From Ascaphus truei (lineage: Eukaryota; Chordata; Amphibia; Anura; Ascaphidae), in the NCBI GenBank assembly GCA_036426205.1, contig CM071567.1, positions 295,543,752-295,607,751 of the forward strand: a stretch of DNA of 64,000 nucleotides, read 5' to 3'. Below are positions 1 to 10,176 of the stretch, one piece after another. Every line of letters begins with the position of its first letter. Positions within the stretch are counted from its first letter, which is position 1. The translations under genes and the position numbers were made by a program. The notes below the pieces were generated by a model. That model made no database searches. It saw only the letters and a list, made by a program, of their open reading frames with translations, and had not been told where the DNA came from.

Positions 1-346
1 AGTCTCAAAAAAGGGCACTTCGTCTTTTCCGGATTTGTTTTTTTTTTATATATCAATGACAATCCACATGGCGGATTAATAATCCGTGGTCGGATTTTTA
101 AGAATCCAATCCACGGATACCGCAATCCGTGCACAGATTTAAAAACGTTCGCCAATGGAGTGCGGAGTCCGCAAATTGGATTCTTAAAAAATCCGTACGG
201 ATTGTACCCAACGGCAGTTTTTGGAGTAATCCGCATGGATTGAAACTGGAACAATCCGTCGGATTTTTACACCGCGGAACGGATTTTGAATGGAAAGCTC
301 GGGAAATTCGGAGAAACGGATTTTGACAGCTTCTCCCATCTCTAAT
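1..346. repeat. CGGATT-rich dispersed repeat, cut by the window start
   Basis: The stretch carries many copies of CGGATT or its complement AATCCG in both orientations. It ends near 331-346 in CTTCTCCCATCTCTAA, which in reverse reads TTAGAGATGGGAGAAG, a terminus style common in vertebrate DNA-transposon MITEs. The other terminus would lie before base 1. No coding signal is seen. The superfamily cannot be assigned. Confidence 0.4.
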
Positions 347-441
347 CACAATCTCAGCTCTCGGGGAACTGTGATTGCGATCAGAATGACAGAGGAGTAG
401 GAGGGCCCCTTTTTCCAATCCTGATTTCAGAGGCAGATGGT

Positions 442-476
442 GGTCATGTGATCACTACACTGGTGATCACATGACC
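442..476. repeat. short perfect inverted repeat
   Basis: Two 14-base arms (442-455 and 463-476, GGTCATGTGATCAC and its complement) are separated by 7 bases. It could form a hairpin, but there is no sign of a function. It lies just before the duplicated segment. Confidence 0.6.
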
Positions 477-674
477 TGAAAGACGGAAGGTCCACTGCAT
501 GGGATGCACCGAACCTTCCTTAACAAAGAGGGCTAATATTAAGATATACAGTTTTAAGGATTTCAAAAGCTATAAAGTGTATTTTTAATTATGAAACAAA
601 AGGTGATACAAGAAGATACGTGTAAGTGCTTTCATTACATTACTGATCCTGCTTGGTAGCACTGCTACTTAACC

Positions 675-896
675 CAGGGGTGCTCAGCTCCAGTGCACTA
701 GCCCCCAAATAGGTCAGGTTTTTGGGATATCCCAGCTTCAGCACAGGTGGCTCAATCAGTCCCTGCTTCAGCAGAGGTGGCTCAATCTTCGAGGCCTCTG
801 TCTTCGACTGAGCCTCTGATTGAGCCACCTATGCTGAGGCTGGGATATCCTGAAAACCTGACTTGGGGGAACAAGCCGACTGGAATTGAGCACCTG
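675..896. mobile_element. hAT-type MITE (copy 1, A)
   Basis: The element begins CAGGGGTGCTCAGCTCC and ends with a decayed complement (TGAGCACCTG). Its interior is an inverted repeat built on CTTCAGCAGAGGTGGCTCAATC and complement. A CAGGGGT terminus fits hAT non-autonomous elements of vertebrates. The target duplication is not clear. The same family recurs at 4624 and 6272, and in the second copy. Confidence 0.65.
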
Positions 897-2445
897 ACAA
901 CCCACTGGGTGATATCCACGCTGTTAGGCTTGCATACAGGACAAGATTTCTATGCACTACAATGCATGACTTGGTTTTGTGGCAGTGTACAGTATGTCGA
1001 AATGAGAAGAGACCTCATGCTAACAAACTCAAGCAAAAAAAGAACAATACAAATGCACACCCATTTTATTGCTGCATAAAAGCTTTGATGCATCAACACC
1101 ATTAAGTCTTTCATCTTATGTGTTTGCAAACTTGAGTTGTTTAGTTACAGATTTGACCAGCACAAGATAAACACTAGGGCCCGTATTCACCAGTGCTGGA
1201 AGACGGCTTATGGCCCGTTTAAATGAATTGTGCTGTAAGGTGTCTTCTAGCGCTAGCAGATTTCTTATGAAAAAAGGGCCGATTAGAAAATATGAACCTT
1301 AATGTTAGGCAGCTTCTTAATTTTTGTTTTGGCAAAATATGTAACTGAAAAACCCCCCAAAAAACTGATGTGAGAAATCAGTTTTATGGAGCATTGTAAA
1401 GAGAAATGAGAAATAATTGCTGGGCTTTCTTTCCCAGCTTTGCTGGAAGTAAAAGGATGTGCGTTAATATTGTTTTTTTTTTCTTTTTCTTCTGTTCATT
1501 AACAGGGGAATTTACAAGACTTGATTTTGAAGCCAGTAAACTGAATCTTTCTGCATATAGGGAAATGTATCTGAATGTACACCTGTGTACACACCTGCGT
1601 TTAAACTGAATATGCACAATCGAATCAAATAAATCTGTATGTAAATGTCAACACCGGGTATTGTTCATTTTGTTAGTTGGCCACGTAGGACAATTTAAAA
1701 AAAAAATGTTTTTGGAAGAACTACCTTTACAGGGAAACTGCTGATATGTGTTATCTTAGAGATTAGATAAGATAAGCAAATATACAACTCTGTGTTGTAT
1801 TATTAAATTCCCATGTAGTAGATTAAACTGGACATGAAATACATACCACAAGGTATCACTTTTAATTATTATTATTGTTTGCTGGCTATTTCTACATCAT
1901 TCTGTATATGTAAACTAAAGGCCATGTTTATTAAATGGTATTGAATAATGTTTATATTATCACCATTCACTTGCATGTTTTTATTATTACTAGAGGGACC
2001 TGCCCTTGCAGAATTTACAGGTTTAAAAACAGACTTGTCCATGAAAGACAATTTACAGTGCAATCTGTGATATTTGATGACATGGTTTTTTTACCATACT
2101 TTTTTATGCTCTCCACAGATATTATTTAATTTCCTTGGTAAATTGTACAATCTTATTTGTGTTCGTTTTCCTCTCGGAAATTCCCAAACGTCTCTGATTG
2201 GCCTTTATCCAACATGCTTTGTATCTATCGTCTCATCTTCAGTGAAAAGTTTATACCTGTTCCTTTGCCTCAGGCAGTCAGAGTGTTGCTGTTGGATGTT
2301 CCTATAACTTAAGGGGGATGTTTAAATGTACTTGTGTTGTTCTCCAAAAACCTTTTGTGGCCATGCAACCAGTAACTCATAGCTTATAGAGGGTCATGCT
2401 ATACTGTGAAGGCCTCGTTGTAAATAGAAAGACCCTTAAACTCTT
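897..2445. other. intronic DNA, no feature recognised
   Basis: AT-rich sequence with short open frames only and homopolymer runs. Nothing resembles an exon, RNA gene or intact mobile element. It is repeated with indels at about 10177-11690. Confidence 0.6.
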
Positions 2446-2605
2446 GTACAGATGTAGCAAATGTTACAGCTCCCGTTAAAGCGATGTTTTGTGCCACAGC
2501 AGGCGCCTTATTTAACATTAGAGCTGTTTAAAACGATGGCTAAGAAGATAAAGCACTCGTTATTTAATGCGTTAACAGGGTAATAACGTTTGCTACATCT
2601 GTACA
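2446..2605. mobile_element. MITE with GTACAGATGTAGC ends, first of a pair
   Basis: Starts GTACAGATGTAGCAAATG and ends TGCTACATCTGTAC, so the termini are inverted repeats. A second member of the family follows after about 10 bases, and the two share most of their interior. No coding capacity; superfamily unknown. Confidence 0.6.
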
Positions 2606-2615
2606 TTAACCACAT

Positions 2616-2754
2616 GTACAGATGTAGCAAATGTTACAGCTCCCGTTAAAGCGAAGTGGTGTGCTGCTGCAGGCGCCTTTTTTAATATTAGCGCTGTTTA
2701 ATACGATGGCTAAGATAAAGCACTCATTAGTTAACGCGTCTGCTACATCTGTAC
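2616..2754. mobile_element. MITE with GTACAGATGTAGC ends, second of a pair
   Basis: Same termini and mostly the same interior as the element just upstream, in the same orientation. Either two insertions or a local tandem duplication of one. Related ends occur at 4433-4615 and, one end only, at 26400. Confidence 0.6.
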
Positions 2755-3728
2755 GTGTCTTTAGACTGGACCACAGCTAAGCATCGGCGCGTTTACAGAA
2801 GCTATTAAATTAACAATTGTTTTCTCCAAATGTTTTTGTATTGCTATTAAAATTTTTTTGCCCATTTCAGTACACCTAGGAAAGATAGCTCTTTAAGTAA
2901 GGCTTTAGAGTACATCAAACTTGCAACAGATTTCCAGTGCACAAAGTACATAAGTGTGAGTGATACAGAGGTACTTGTTTATTATAAAGCACATTTCAAT
3001 GCAGTAATCATAAATACTGCTAAGGTTGTGCTCTGTTGATATATGACCTACATAGTCTTGATTGTTTGTGTTATGTGATTTGTCTGACACCCATTACATT
3101 CTGGATAATGGCAGCTATTTGTTGCTGTGCGCAGCAGGATCCTTTGACAAAAGAAAATAGGCAGCAATAAAAACCATAGTCGAAATTTCATTCTGCAAAG
3201 AGCCTCCCTGCCTATAGTTTGGGCAAGTGTGATAATAGTGTTCTATACTGCCTTTTGTCAGCCTGCCGCCTGTAACAGCCACCTGTCCTTTCACACATCT
3301 ATAAGTACCAGGTAGCATCAAATGAGACTTTAGAAATGCATCTAGTGTCTCAACTAATATCACATGGCAGCATAGCAAATACCTAAACATATCAATTCTA
3401 TTCAAACTCACTCTGCTCACAAAGCATAAGGTAACATGTACCGTACCTGAACAAAGATTGGTTCAGTATCTTCAGTGACACACAAATAACGTTTACTGCT
3501 TTGAAAGAGACATAAATGCTATTTACTGTACATACAGTATGTTGTTTTCTCCACCATGACACAACAGCATCAATGTATCATGGCAAAATTGATGCAGTAA
3601 GTTCTTCCAGGCAGGGTCTCCTTCTCCTAATGTCTCCTTTTATGTATGAAGCGAGTATTCCTATTAGGTCACGCGTGTTACTGCTATAAAGCACTGTGCA
3701 CATGGATGGCGCTATATAAATAAAGATA
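2755..3728. other. intronic DNA, no feature recognised
   Basis: No exon, RNA gene or repeat with recognisable ends was seen. Short open frames here show no family motif. Counterpart at about 11995-12942. Confidence 0.5.
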
Positions 3729-3730
3729 TA

Positions 3731-4052
3731 CAGGCATACCCCGGTTTAAGGACACTCCCTTTAAGTACACTCGCGAGTAAGTACATGTCACCCAGTAGGC
3801 AAACGGCAGCTCACGCATGCGCCTGTCAGCACGTCCTGAACAGCAATACCGGCTCCCGAAGCTGTGTGCAAGCAGGGAGACTATAGAGCCTGTTACACAT
3901 GCATTATTTACATCAGTTATGCACGTATATGATGATTGCAGTACAGTACATGCATCGATAAGTGGGGAATAGGTAGTGCTTCACTTTAAGTACATTTTCG
4001 CTTTACATACATGCTCCGGTCCCATTGTGTACGTTAATGCGGGGTATGCCTG
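3731..4052. mobile_element. Tigger/pogo-like MITE (copy 1)
   Basis: Starts CAGGCATACCCCGGTTTAAG and ends GCGGGGTATGCCTG, flanked by TA on both sides (3729-3730 and 4053-4054). CAGGCATACC termini with a TA target are typical of Tigger/pogo elements of the Tc1/mariner superfamily. The 322 bp interior has no transposase, so it is non-autonomous. Confidence 0.75.
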
Positions 4053-4432
4053 TACATGCAATAAAGAGATACATTTCATGGGCAAAAAAGCTGCACCTTA
4101 TATAACAAAGGAAAAAAATCAATTTTTTCTTGGATATATCCCAAGCAATTTTTGCCCAGAATTGGACCACTTTTGGCTGGATACAGGGACTTTTATAAGA
4201 GGAAAGAAAGAAAAGCACAATTATATTCATAGAAATCTGAGAAAGTAGAGCTGGGCATTAAAGAAAAACATAGCGTGCATATTAATTTTATAACCACTAA
4301 ATAGAACATGTAATCCTACATATAAATCCGTTTGCATAAAAGTTAATATTTTATCTTTGCTTAATATTGATGAAAGCCACAACTTGGGAAAGCATTTATG
4401 GAAAAATAACATTTTAAAGTCTAACAATAGCC

Positions 4433-4615
4433 TACAGATGTAACAGCCGTTATTGCTCCCACTGGGACGTTGTAGCGGGAAGGGGAGGGGGGGGAGACAA
4501 CACACCAAAGGAAGCAGCCACCATTTTTAAATGCATTAGCTGCGCATGAAGAAGTGGTAGTGCTAGTGTGTCATCACACGCGCCAACGGGTGCAGTGATG
4601 CTTGCTACATCTGTA
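4433..4615. mobile_element. MITE with TACAGATGTA ends
   Basis: Starts TACAGATGTAACAGCC and ends TGCTACATCTGTA. The interior includes a G-rich run (about 4480-4495). It abuts the next hAT MITE, so this region is a cluster of small insertions. Confidence 0.5.
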
Positions 4616-4623
4616 CCCTAGAA

Positions 4624-4836
4624 CAGGGGTGCTCATCTTCAGTCCTCAAGCCCCCAAACAGGTTTTCAGGATATCCCTGTTTCAGCACAGGTGGCTCAAT
4701 CACAGGCTTAGACTGAGCCTCTGATTGAGCCACCTGTGCTGAAGCAGGTACTGGTTGAGCCACCAGTGCTGAAGCTTGAATATCCTGAAAACCTGACCTG
4801 TTGCTGGGGCTTGATGACTGGAGCTGAGCACTCCTG
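4624..4836. mobile_element. hAT-type MITE (copy 1, B)
   Basis: Starts CAGGGGTGCTCATCTTC and ends GAGCACTCCTG. Flanks CCCTAGAA (4616-4623) and CCCTAAAT (4837-4844) match at 6 of 8 bases, consistent with the 8 bp target duplication of hAT elements after decay. The interior is an inverted repeat of CAGCACAGGTGGCTCAATC. Confidence 0.75.
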
Positions 4837-5028
4837 CCCTAAATCATAATTTGTGTTGTATATGTAAGTGAAACGCGTAGCCCGTTTTAATAACTACTGT
4901 ATAGTGTAATGTGGAGGTGGATTTTGATTAAGAAAAAAACAACACTTTTTAAACTTGGGATATAATTATGCTAGTTTTAATGCCAATATCCTGGTGAATT
5001 TGTATTGCCTAAAAGTACTAATAATAAG

Positions 5029-5988
5029 GGGCCTATTCTATAAACCCTCATAAAAAAAATTGCCCTGCCGTTTACGCCGCCTGTTTTTTGAGTGTTGCTA
5101 TCACTTTATTCTGAAAGCCTCGATTACCTGTGATAGCAAAATTCCCAAAATGGGCGAGTAACCGGTGACGTGATGTTCGCCTCTCAAAAGGGCAAACTGG
5201 GCGATTTTTCTTTCCCAGCTGCTGAGAGATCTACACAGAGAGAGCCGCCTCTCCCTGCGCAAATCTCGCCAGAAATGTATGTTTTGTAATAAAAATGTTA
5301 ATACTAGTGAAGATGAGCAGGGTGTCTCCAGATCAGAACCGCGTTGATTTCAGATCCGGAGACCCCCTGGTTCCCGAGATACAGGCCCCGTTATGGGGTG
5401 CCGGTACCTCCTATGCATTTTATTCCCACGGTCACGTGACCTTGGGATTTAAATGCATAGGAGATACCGGCACCCCATAACGGGGCCTGTATCTCGGGAA
5501 CCAGGGGGTCCCCAGACCTCAAATCAGCACACTACAGCTCCGGAGACCCCCTGCTCATCTACATTTTTAATCAAATTTATATTAAAACAGCTTCATTACC
5601 TTAATACCTTTTATTGCATGGATTCATGCCGAGGGCCTCCGGTGCTTATATTAACGGGTATCAGCTCCAGAGACTCCCGGCATGAATCTAATACAGGAAA
5701 ATGCATTTTTTTTCTAAGTCCCCTCTCGCCGCCATCTCAGCAGCTTCTCCCCAGCCTCACGCCAACTTTTCCTAGCATGAGGATTTTGGGAGAAATTTGC
5801 CTTTCTAGGGCCGCGATTAGCCTCGATAAGCTAATCGAGGCTACTAGAATTACACGAGTTTCAGAACCTGCCTGGCCGCTTATCGCCAAAAACCTGGCAA
5901 ATTCTTTTTTTTTTTTTGACGACTGAAATTTGGGGCAATTTATGTCTTTATCGCCCACTTATCGACGCTTACTGAATAGCAGTAGGCA
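5029..5988. mobile_element. fold-back element with CCTATTC termini (copy 1)
   Basis: The left end GGGGCCTATTCTATAAACC resembles the reverse of the right end (ACTGAATAGCAGTAGGC). The interior holds a 250 bp palindrome and TATCGCC/GGCGATA motifs on both sides. No coding region. Related palindromic blocks occur at 58741-58990 and 59095-59360. Confidence 0.5.
5311..5560. repeat. 250 bp near-perfect palindrome (copy 1)
   Basis: The arms are symmetric about 5435/5436, where the central GTCACGTGAC lies. Each arm carries GGAGACCCCCTG, GAGATACAGGCCCCGTTATG and GGTGCCGGTA or their complements. Such a fold-back can extrude a hairpin and is difficult for sequencing and assembly. Confidence 0.85.
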
Positions 5989-6271
5989 TTTTGGCCGATA
6001 AGTATTTCTTTTTAGGGAGAGAAAATGACAAAGGCATTATTTATCTCTACTAGTGCTAATGATTTAATAATATTTGTAGTCATTTAGGTAAACAAAGTAT
6101 GTCACTTGCTCCCGCCCCCCCTTGCCCCCCCCAAAAAAAAGTAATTTCACTGCCATGCTAAATCGCTTGCTCTATCACAATGGCGAGCTGTAACTGTTGG
6201 AGCTCCTCCCATACATTTGAAGCAGTGATCACTTAGAACATGAATCTATAAGGGACATGGAACCCTTAATA

Positions 6272-6505
6272 CAGGGTTCTCAACTCTAGTCCTCAAGACC
6301 TCCCCAAAAGGTCAGGTTTTAAGGATATCCCTGCTTCAGCACAGGTGGCTAAGTCGAAGAGCCTGCTTCAGCACAGGTGGCTAAGTCGAAGAGCCTGCTT
6401 CAGCACAGGTGGCTCAATCAGTGACTGAGCCACCTGTGCTGAAGCAGGGTTATCCTGAAAACCTTACCTGTTGGGGAAACTTGAGGATTGGAGTTGAGAC
6501 CCCTG
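6272..6505. mobile_element. hAT-type MITE with internal triplication (copy 1, C)
   Basis: Starts CAGGGTTCTCAACTC and ends GAGACCCCTG. Flanks CCTTAATA and GCTTAATT match at 6 of 8 bases. One arm holds three tandem copies of a ~32 bp unit (CTTCAGCACAGGTGGCTAAG and the following bases, about 6333-6415), whereas the other arm has one, so the arm was expanded after the element formed. Confidence 0.7.
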
Positions 6506-7429
6506 GCTTAATTGCATAATTTGAAAAAGATTAACTAGCATTAACTGTTGTTTAAATCTAAGTGGAATGATATTGAGGCTGCAATGGTTACTGAAAGTGT
6601 TAATTTAAGCACTTGTTGCATAACAAATTTTCAGACAGCTGCATTAGTTATGCGTAAAAGGATGTATTATATGTACATTAGGAATGGTTTTACCACGTTA
6701 ATGAACTGTGAAGACAAAGGAGTATTGAAGTCACGTTGTGTAGCGGCTGCTGGTGTGAGTGTAAAACACACAACTGAAATCACATATGCAGCTTATTTTG
6801 TGTTTCAATACTTACAGTACAATTCTCCTACTGTATATCTGTTTTCTTTTGCAATGCCTATAAAAGCTTGTACAATAGTTTATAAGTACAGCTAAACCCC
6901 GTTATAACGCGCCTCGTTATACCGCGATTCGGTTATAACGCGGTTTTCCCGTGGCTCACTGCACACTGCACACACACTGCTCATTGCTCACACTGACACA
7001 CTGCACACACACTGCACACTGCACCACACTTGCTCATTGCTCACACTGCCACAACACTGACACACCCTGCAACACACACTGCACACAATTATTATATAGA
7101 AATACACAGACAACTGCACTTTAACAGATGTACAGTATTTTGCCTGTACAACGTCTTGTGACTTTTGTTTCCAAAGTTAAGGGGTGGGAAGTCATTGTGC
7201 TTGGGGGTTGGGGGGTGGCGGGGCCCGCGCTGCGGCTACGGCGGGCCCTTTACGTGGCGGGGGGGGTACGGTCTGTGTGTGTAGTGCGAGTGCCTGTCGG
7301 TGTGTGTGTGTGTGAGTGCGTGAGTGCCTGCATGTGTGTGCGCGCGGTGTGTGTGTAGAGTGCGTGAGTGCCTGTGTGTGTGTGTGTGTGTGTGTGGTTT
7401 GTGTGTGTGTGTATGTGTGTATGTGAGTG

Positions 7430-7680
7430 CTCCAGCCCGAGTCCGTGGAGGGAGGGGGGGGAGTAGCGGGTCCCTCCTGCAGCCAGTGGAGGGGTGGGGG
7501 GAGTAGTAGCACCCTCTGCATTCCGGGAGGGGGGAGAGAGTTAGCAGCTCCCTCCTGCAGCCGGGGAGGGGGGGAGAGGAAGCTCCCTCCTGCAGCCGTG
7601 TAGGGAGGGGGGGGGGGAGTAGCGCTCCCTCCTCAGTCCGTGAGGGAGGGGAGAGTAGCGGTCCCTCCGCTCAAGCCAAC
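7430..7680. repeat. G-rich tandem repeat (GGGGAGAGTAGCGG...CCCTCC)
   Basis: About five imperfect units of ~48 bp, each with a run of G, then GAGAGTAGC and a CTCCCTCCTGCAG block. It lies inside the 2.3 kb element. G-runs of this kind could form G-quadruplexes; this was not tested. Confidence 0.6.
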
Positions 7681-8680
7681 CCCCCTCCCTGTCAAACCTC
7701 CCACCTCCCGCTCCGGCTCTTACACTTACTTACACACCACCAGACACTTACACACACTACACACCACTTACAACACACTTAGACACTCACAGACACTCAC
7801 ACACACTCACGCACCCCCGCACACTTACGCACACTTACCACACTCACCACAACTTACAGACACTCACACACCCTCCACACACTTAACACACACTTACCAC
7901 ACTTAACCACTTAGACCCAAACACTCACACCACACTTCACACACACTTCCAGACACTTACGCACCCTACAATCCACACGACACCTCCACACACTCCACAC
8001 TCACACACAGCACTACCCACTCACCCACACCCACATCAACACGCACACACACTATACACTCCTAGCACTCACACACCCTCACACACTTCAGCCACTCACC
8101 CACACTCACACACACTACCAACGCACACACACTTACAGACACTCACACACGACAATACACCACCCCATTACCATCCACTCCGACACCTCCACACCAACCA
8201 CACATTACCCCACAGACACCCATCCCACACACCCAACAGATCCACACCCCTCCCACTACATCCGCCTTCGCCATCCCAATGAACCCCGCACTCACACAAC
8301 GACAACACCACTCACAACCCACTTACCCACTACTTATCACACACGTCACAGACACTTCACACCAGCACTACACACACACCACTGCCATCACACAACAGCC
8401 CCACACACACTTGACACACTCCCCACTCCCTACACCACACTTACACATCACCCTCAACCCACACTCACACAACTTACAGACACTCCCAGACACTCACATC
8501 ACACCATCTTACACCACACTTACACACCTTCCCACACCTCAGACACACAATCAGACACTTCACACACTCACAGACACTTACACACACTCACACCCACATA
8601 CACCACCCATATACACACAACACTTCTCTCCCATATATACATACCACACACACTCTCTCACTCTACCACAGACGGGGGTT
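7681..8680. repeat. CA-rich low-complexity field
   Basis: About 1 kb of imperfect CACTCACACACACTTACAGA units. Irregular one-base losses are frequent, as expected of error-prone sequence or a decayed array. The open frames across it are not genes. Confidence 0.85.
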
Positions 8681-8819
8681 GGGGTCGGAGCAGAGGAAAG
8701 GCCGACCCATCACCACCACCCGCTCCCCCCCTCCTCCCGCGCAGCAGCGGGCACCGGGGACAGCGGTGGGGAGAAGAAACCCCCGCTACCCCTCCATGCA
8801 GGCAGCGGGATCTGAGTAA

Positions 8820-9115
8820 GCGGCGACCTGAGGGACATCCCGCTCCCATCTCCTGCCCCGCTGCCTTCCCTCGTGACAGGGGAAGCGGGGACAGGAGGGA
8901 CATCCCCGCTCCCATCTCCTGCCCCCGGCTGTCCCCGCGGTACAGGGGAAGCGGGACAGGAGGACATCCCGCTCCCATCTCCTCCCCGCGGCCTGTCCCG
9001 CGGTGACAGGGGAAGCGGGACGGAGGGACATCCCCGCTCCCATCTCCTGCCCCGCGGTCTGTCCCGGTGTACAAGATCGGGGAGCGGAGGGACATGCCCT
9101 CTCCCATCTTCCTTC
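8820..9115. repeat. GC-rich minisatellite, unit ~65 bp
   Basis: Four to five units containing GACAGGGGAAGCGGGGACAG, ACATCCCCGCTCCCATCTCC and TGCCCCGCGGCCTGTCCC. Each unit is partly self-complementary. The counterpart in the second copy is at about 17965-18270. Confidence 0.8.
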
Positions 9116-9282
9116 CCGCGGATGATATGCGCTAAGCGCGGCGGCCATTTTTTTTTTTTCGCTTTTTTCGCCCTTACCTGGTGTCGCGGTGGTCTCGGGG
9201 TGGACCCCGAGACCCGCGTTATAACGGGGTTTAGCTGTATCATGTGTATAGCATGCGAATATTGCACATGAAACACCTTGAA

Positions 9283-9420
9283 ACCAAATTAAAATATCGC
9301 TTGTGAGCACATTCACATGTCTCAGACAGGTCTGCAACCTGCTTTTCCCCATTATCTCCTAGCATACAGTGCTTCCACCGCAGCAAGGGATTCTGGGAAA
9401 TGACATGCAAATTAGTGTCA
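9283..9420 (+). repeat. dispersed repeat family R1 (copy 1)
   Basis: Contains TCACATGTCTCAGACAGG, CCCCATTATCTCCTAGCATA and GGGATTCTGGGAAATGACAT. Related sequence occurs at about 18427-18560 (+), 52310-52440 (+), 32475-32605 (-) and 52890-52985 (-). No coding signal; superfamily unknown. Confidence 0.7.
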
Positions 9421-9631
9421 CCTTCTGATTCTAATCCATTATAACATGGATCCCTGTGAGTTTATGCCTGCCGTATTCCCCACTCTTTAGCACAGCCTGG
9501 GTTAAAGAAGTGCATAAGCAGTAACCTGCACACAGACAGCTGTTTCAACTTTTGGGCCTCATCACCAATTTCAAGGAAAGTGCTGCAAATAACAGTGGTG
9601 GATTTTGGTCATTATAACTGTTTTTACTACA

Positions 9632-9830
9632 TAATGCTGCTTGACAGATGTTATAGGTGAAGTGACATGTGGGACCCCATATTATAGTAATATGTTTAAT
9701 ATGTTGAAACTCAGAGAAGCAGAAGCATTTGAAATTATTTTATTTACAATATATTTTTTTATAATATACACATACGTTGAAAAATAATTTCAAATGCTTC
9801 TGCTTCTCTGAGTTTCAACATATTAAATTC
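9632..9830. repeat. hairpin whose right arm is truncated at the copy 1/copy 2 junction
   Basis: Inner arms 9693-9741 and 9781-9829 are perfect or nearly so, with a 39-base AT-rich loop. The left arm continues outwards to 9632, but the right arm stops at 9829 and runs into about 30 bases of T-rich sequence before copy 2. The same hairpin after the N gap (18856-19050) has the complete right arm. Confidence 0.85.
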
Positions 9831-9957
9831 ATTCCTTTTTTGTTTAATTTTGTTTTTTTAGTGCTATTTTAATTATGAAACAAAAGGTGATACAAGAAGA
9901 TACGTGTAAGTGCTTTCATTACATTACGTGATCTGCTTGTAGCACTGCACACTTAAC

Positions 9958-10176
9958 CAAGGGTGTCAGCTCCAGTGCCACTAGCCCCCAAATAGGTCAG
10001 GTTTTTGGAATCCCAGCTTAGCACAGCGTGGCTCAATCAGTCCCCCTGCTTCAGCAGAGGTGGCTCAATCTTCGAGGCCTCTGTCTTCGACTGAGCCTCT
10101 GATTGGCCACCTATGCTGAGGATGCGAGAATCACGAAACCTTGACTGGGGGAACAGACGACGGAATTGAGCACCTG
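9958..10176. mobile_element. hAT-type MITE (copy 2, A)
   Basis: Indel-bearing counterpart of 675-896, with the same decayed right end CACCTG. Confidence 0.55.

Larger units (their letters stand above)
6889..9237. mobile_element. 2.3 kb Tigger-like non-autonomous element (copy 1)
   Basis: Begins CAGCTAAACCCCGTTATAAC and ends GTTATAACGGGGTTTAGCTG, with TA on both sides (6887-6888, 9238-9239). The interior is wholly repetitive: CACACTGCACA-type DNA, GT-rich DNA, a purine-rich GGGGAGAGTAGC array, a long CACTCACACACACTTACAGA field, then a GC-rich array. No transposase is visible. The many open frames across it are by-products of the repeats. Confidence 0.75.
577..9690 (+). repeat. long direct duplication, copy 1
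   Basis: This ~9.1 kb block recurs in the same order and orientation at 9860-18829. Shared landmarks, in order, are: a hAT-type MITE, two TACAGATGTAGC MITEs, a small Tigger-like MITE, a second hAT MITE, a 250 bp palindrome, a third hAT MITE, and a 2.3 kb Tigger-like element with CA-rich and GC-rich internal repeats. Copy 1 is the cleaner version. It lies in the PPARGC1A intron before the 916-bp exon, and I see no exon in it. Confidence 0.95.

Noticed and set aside
8279..9352. Long open frames of 130-190 codons on both strands
   Set aside because: They translate CA-rich and GC-rich tandem arrays (Thr/His- or Gly/Arg-rich). No start context or family motif.
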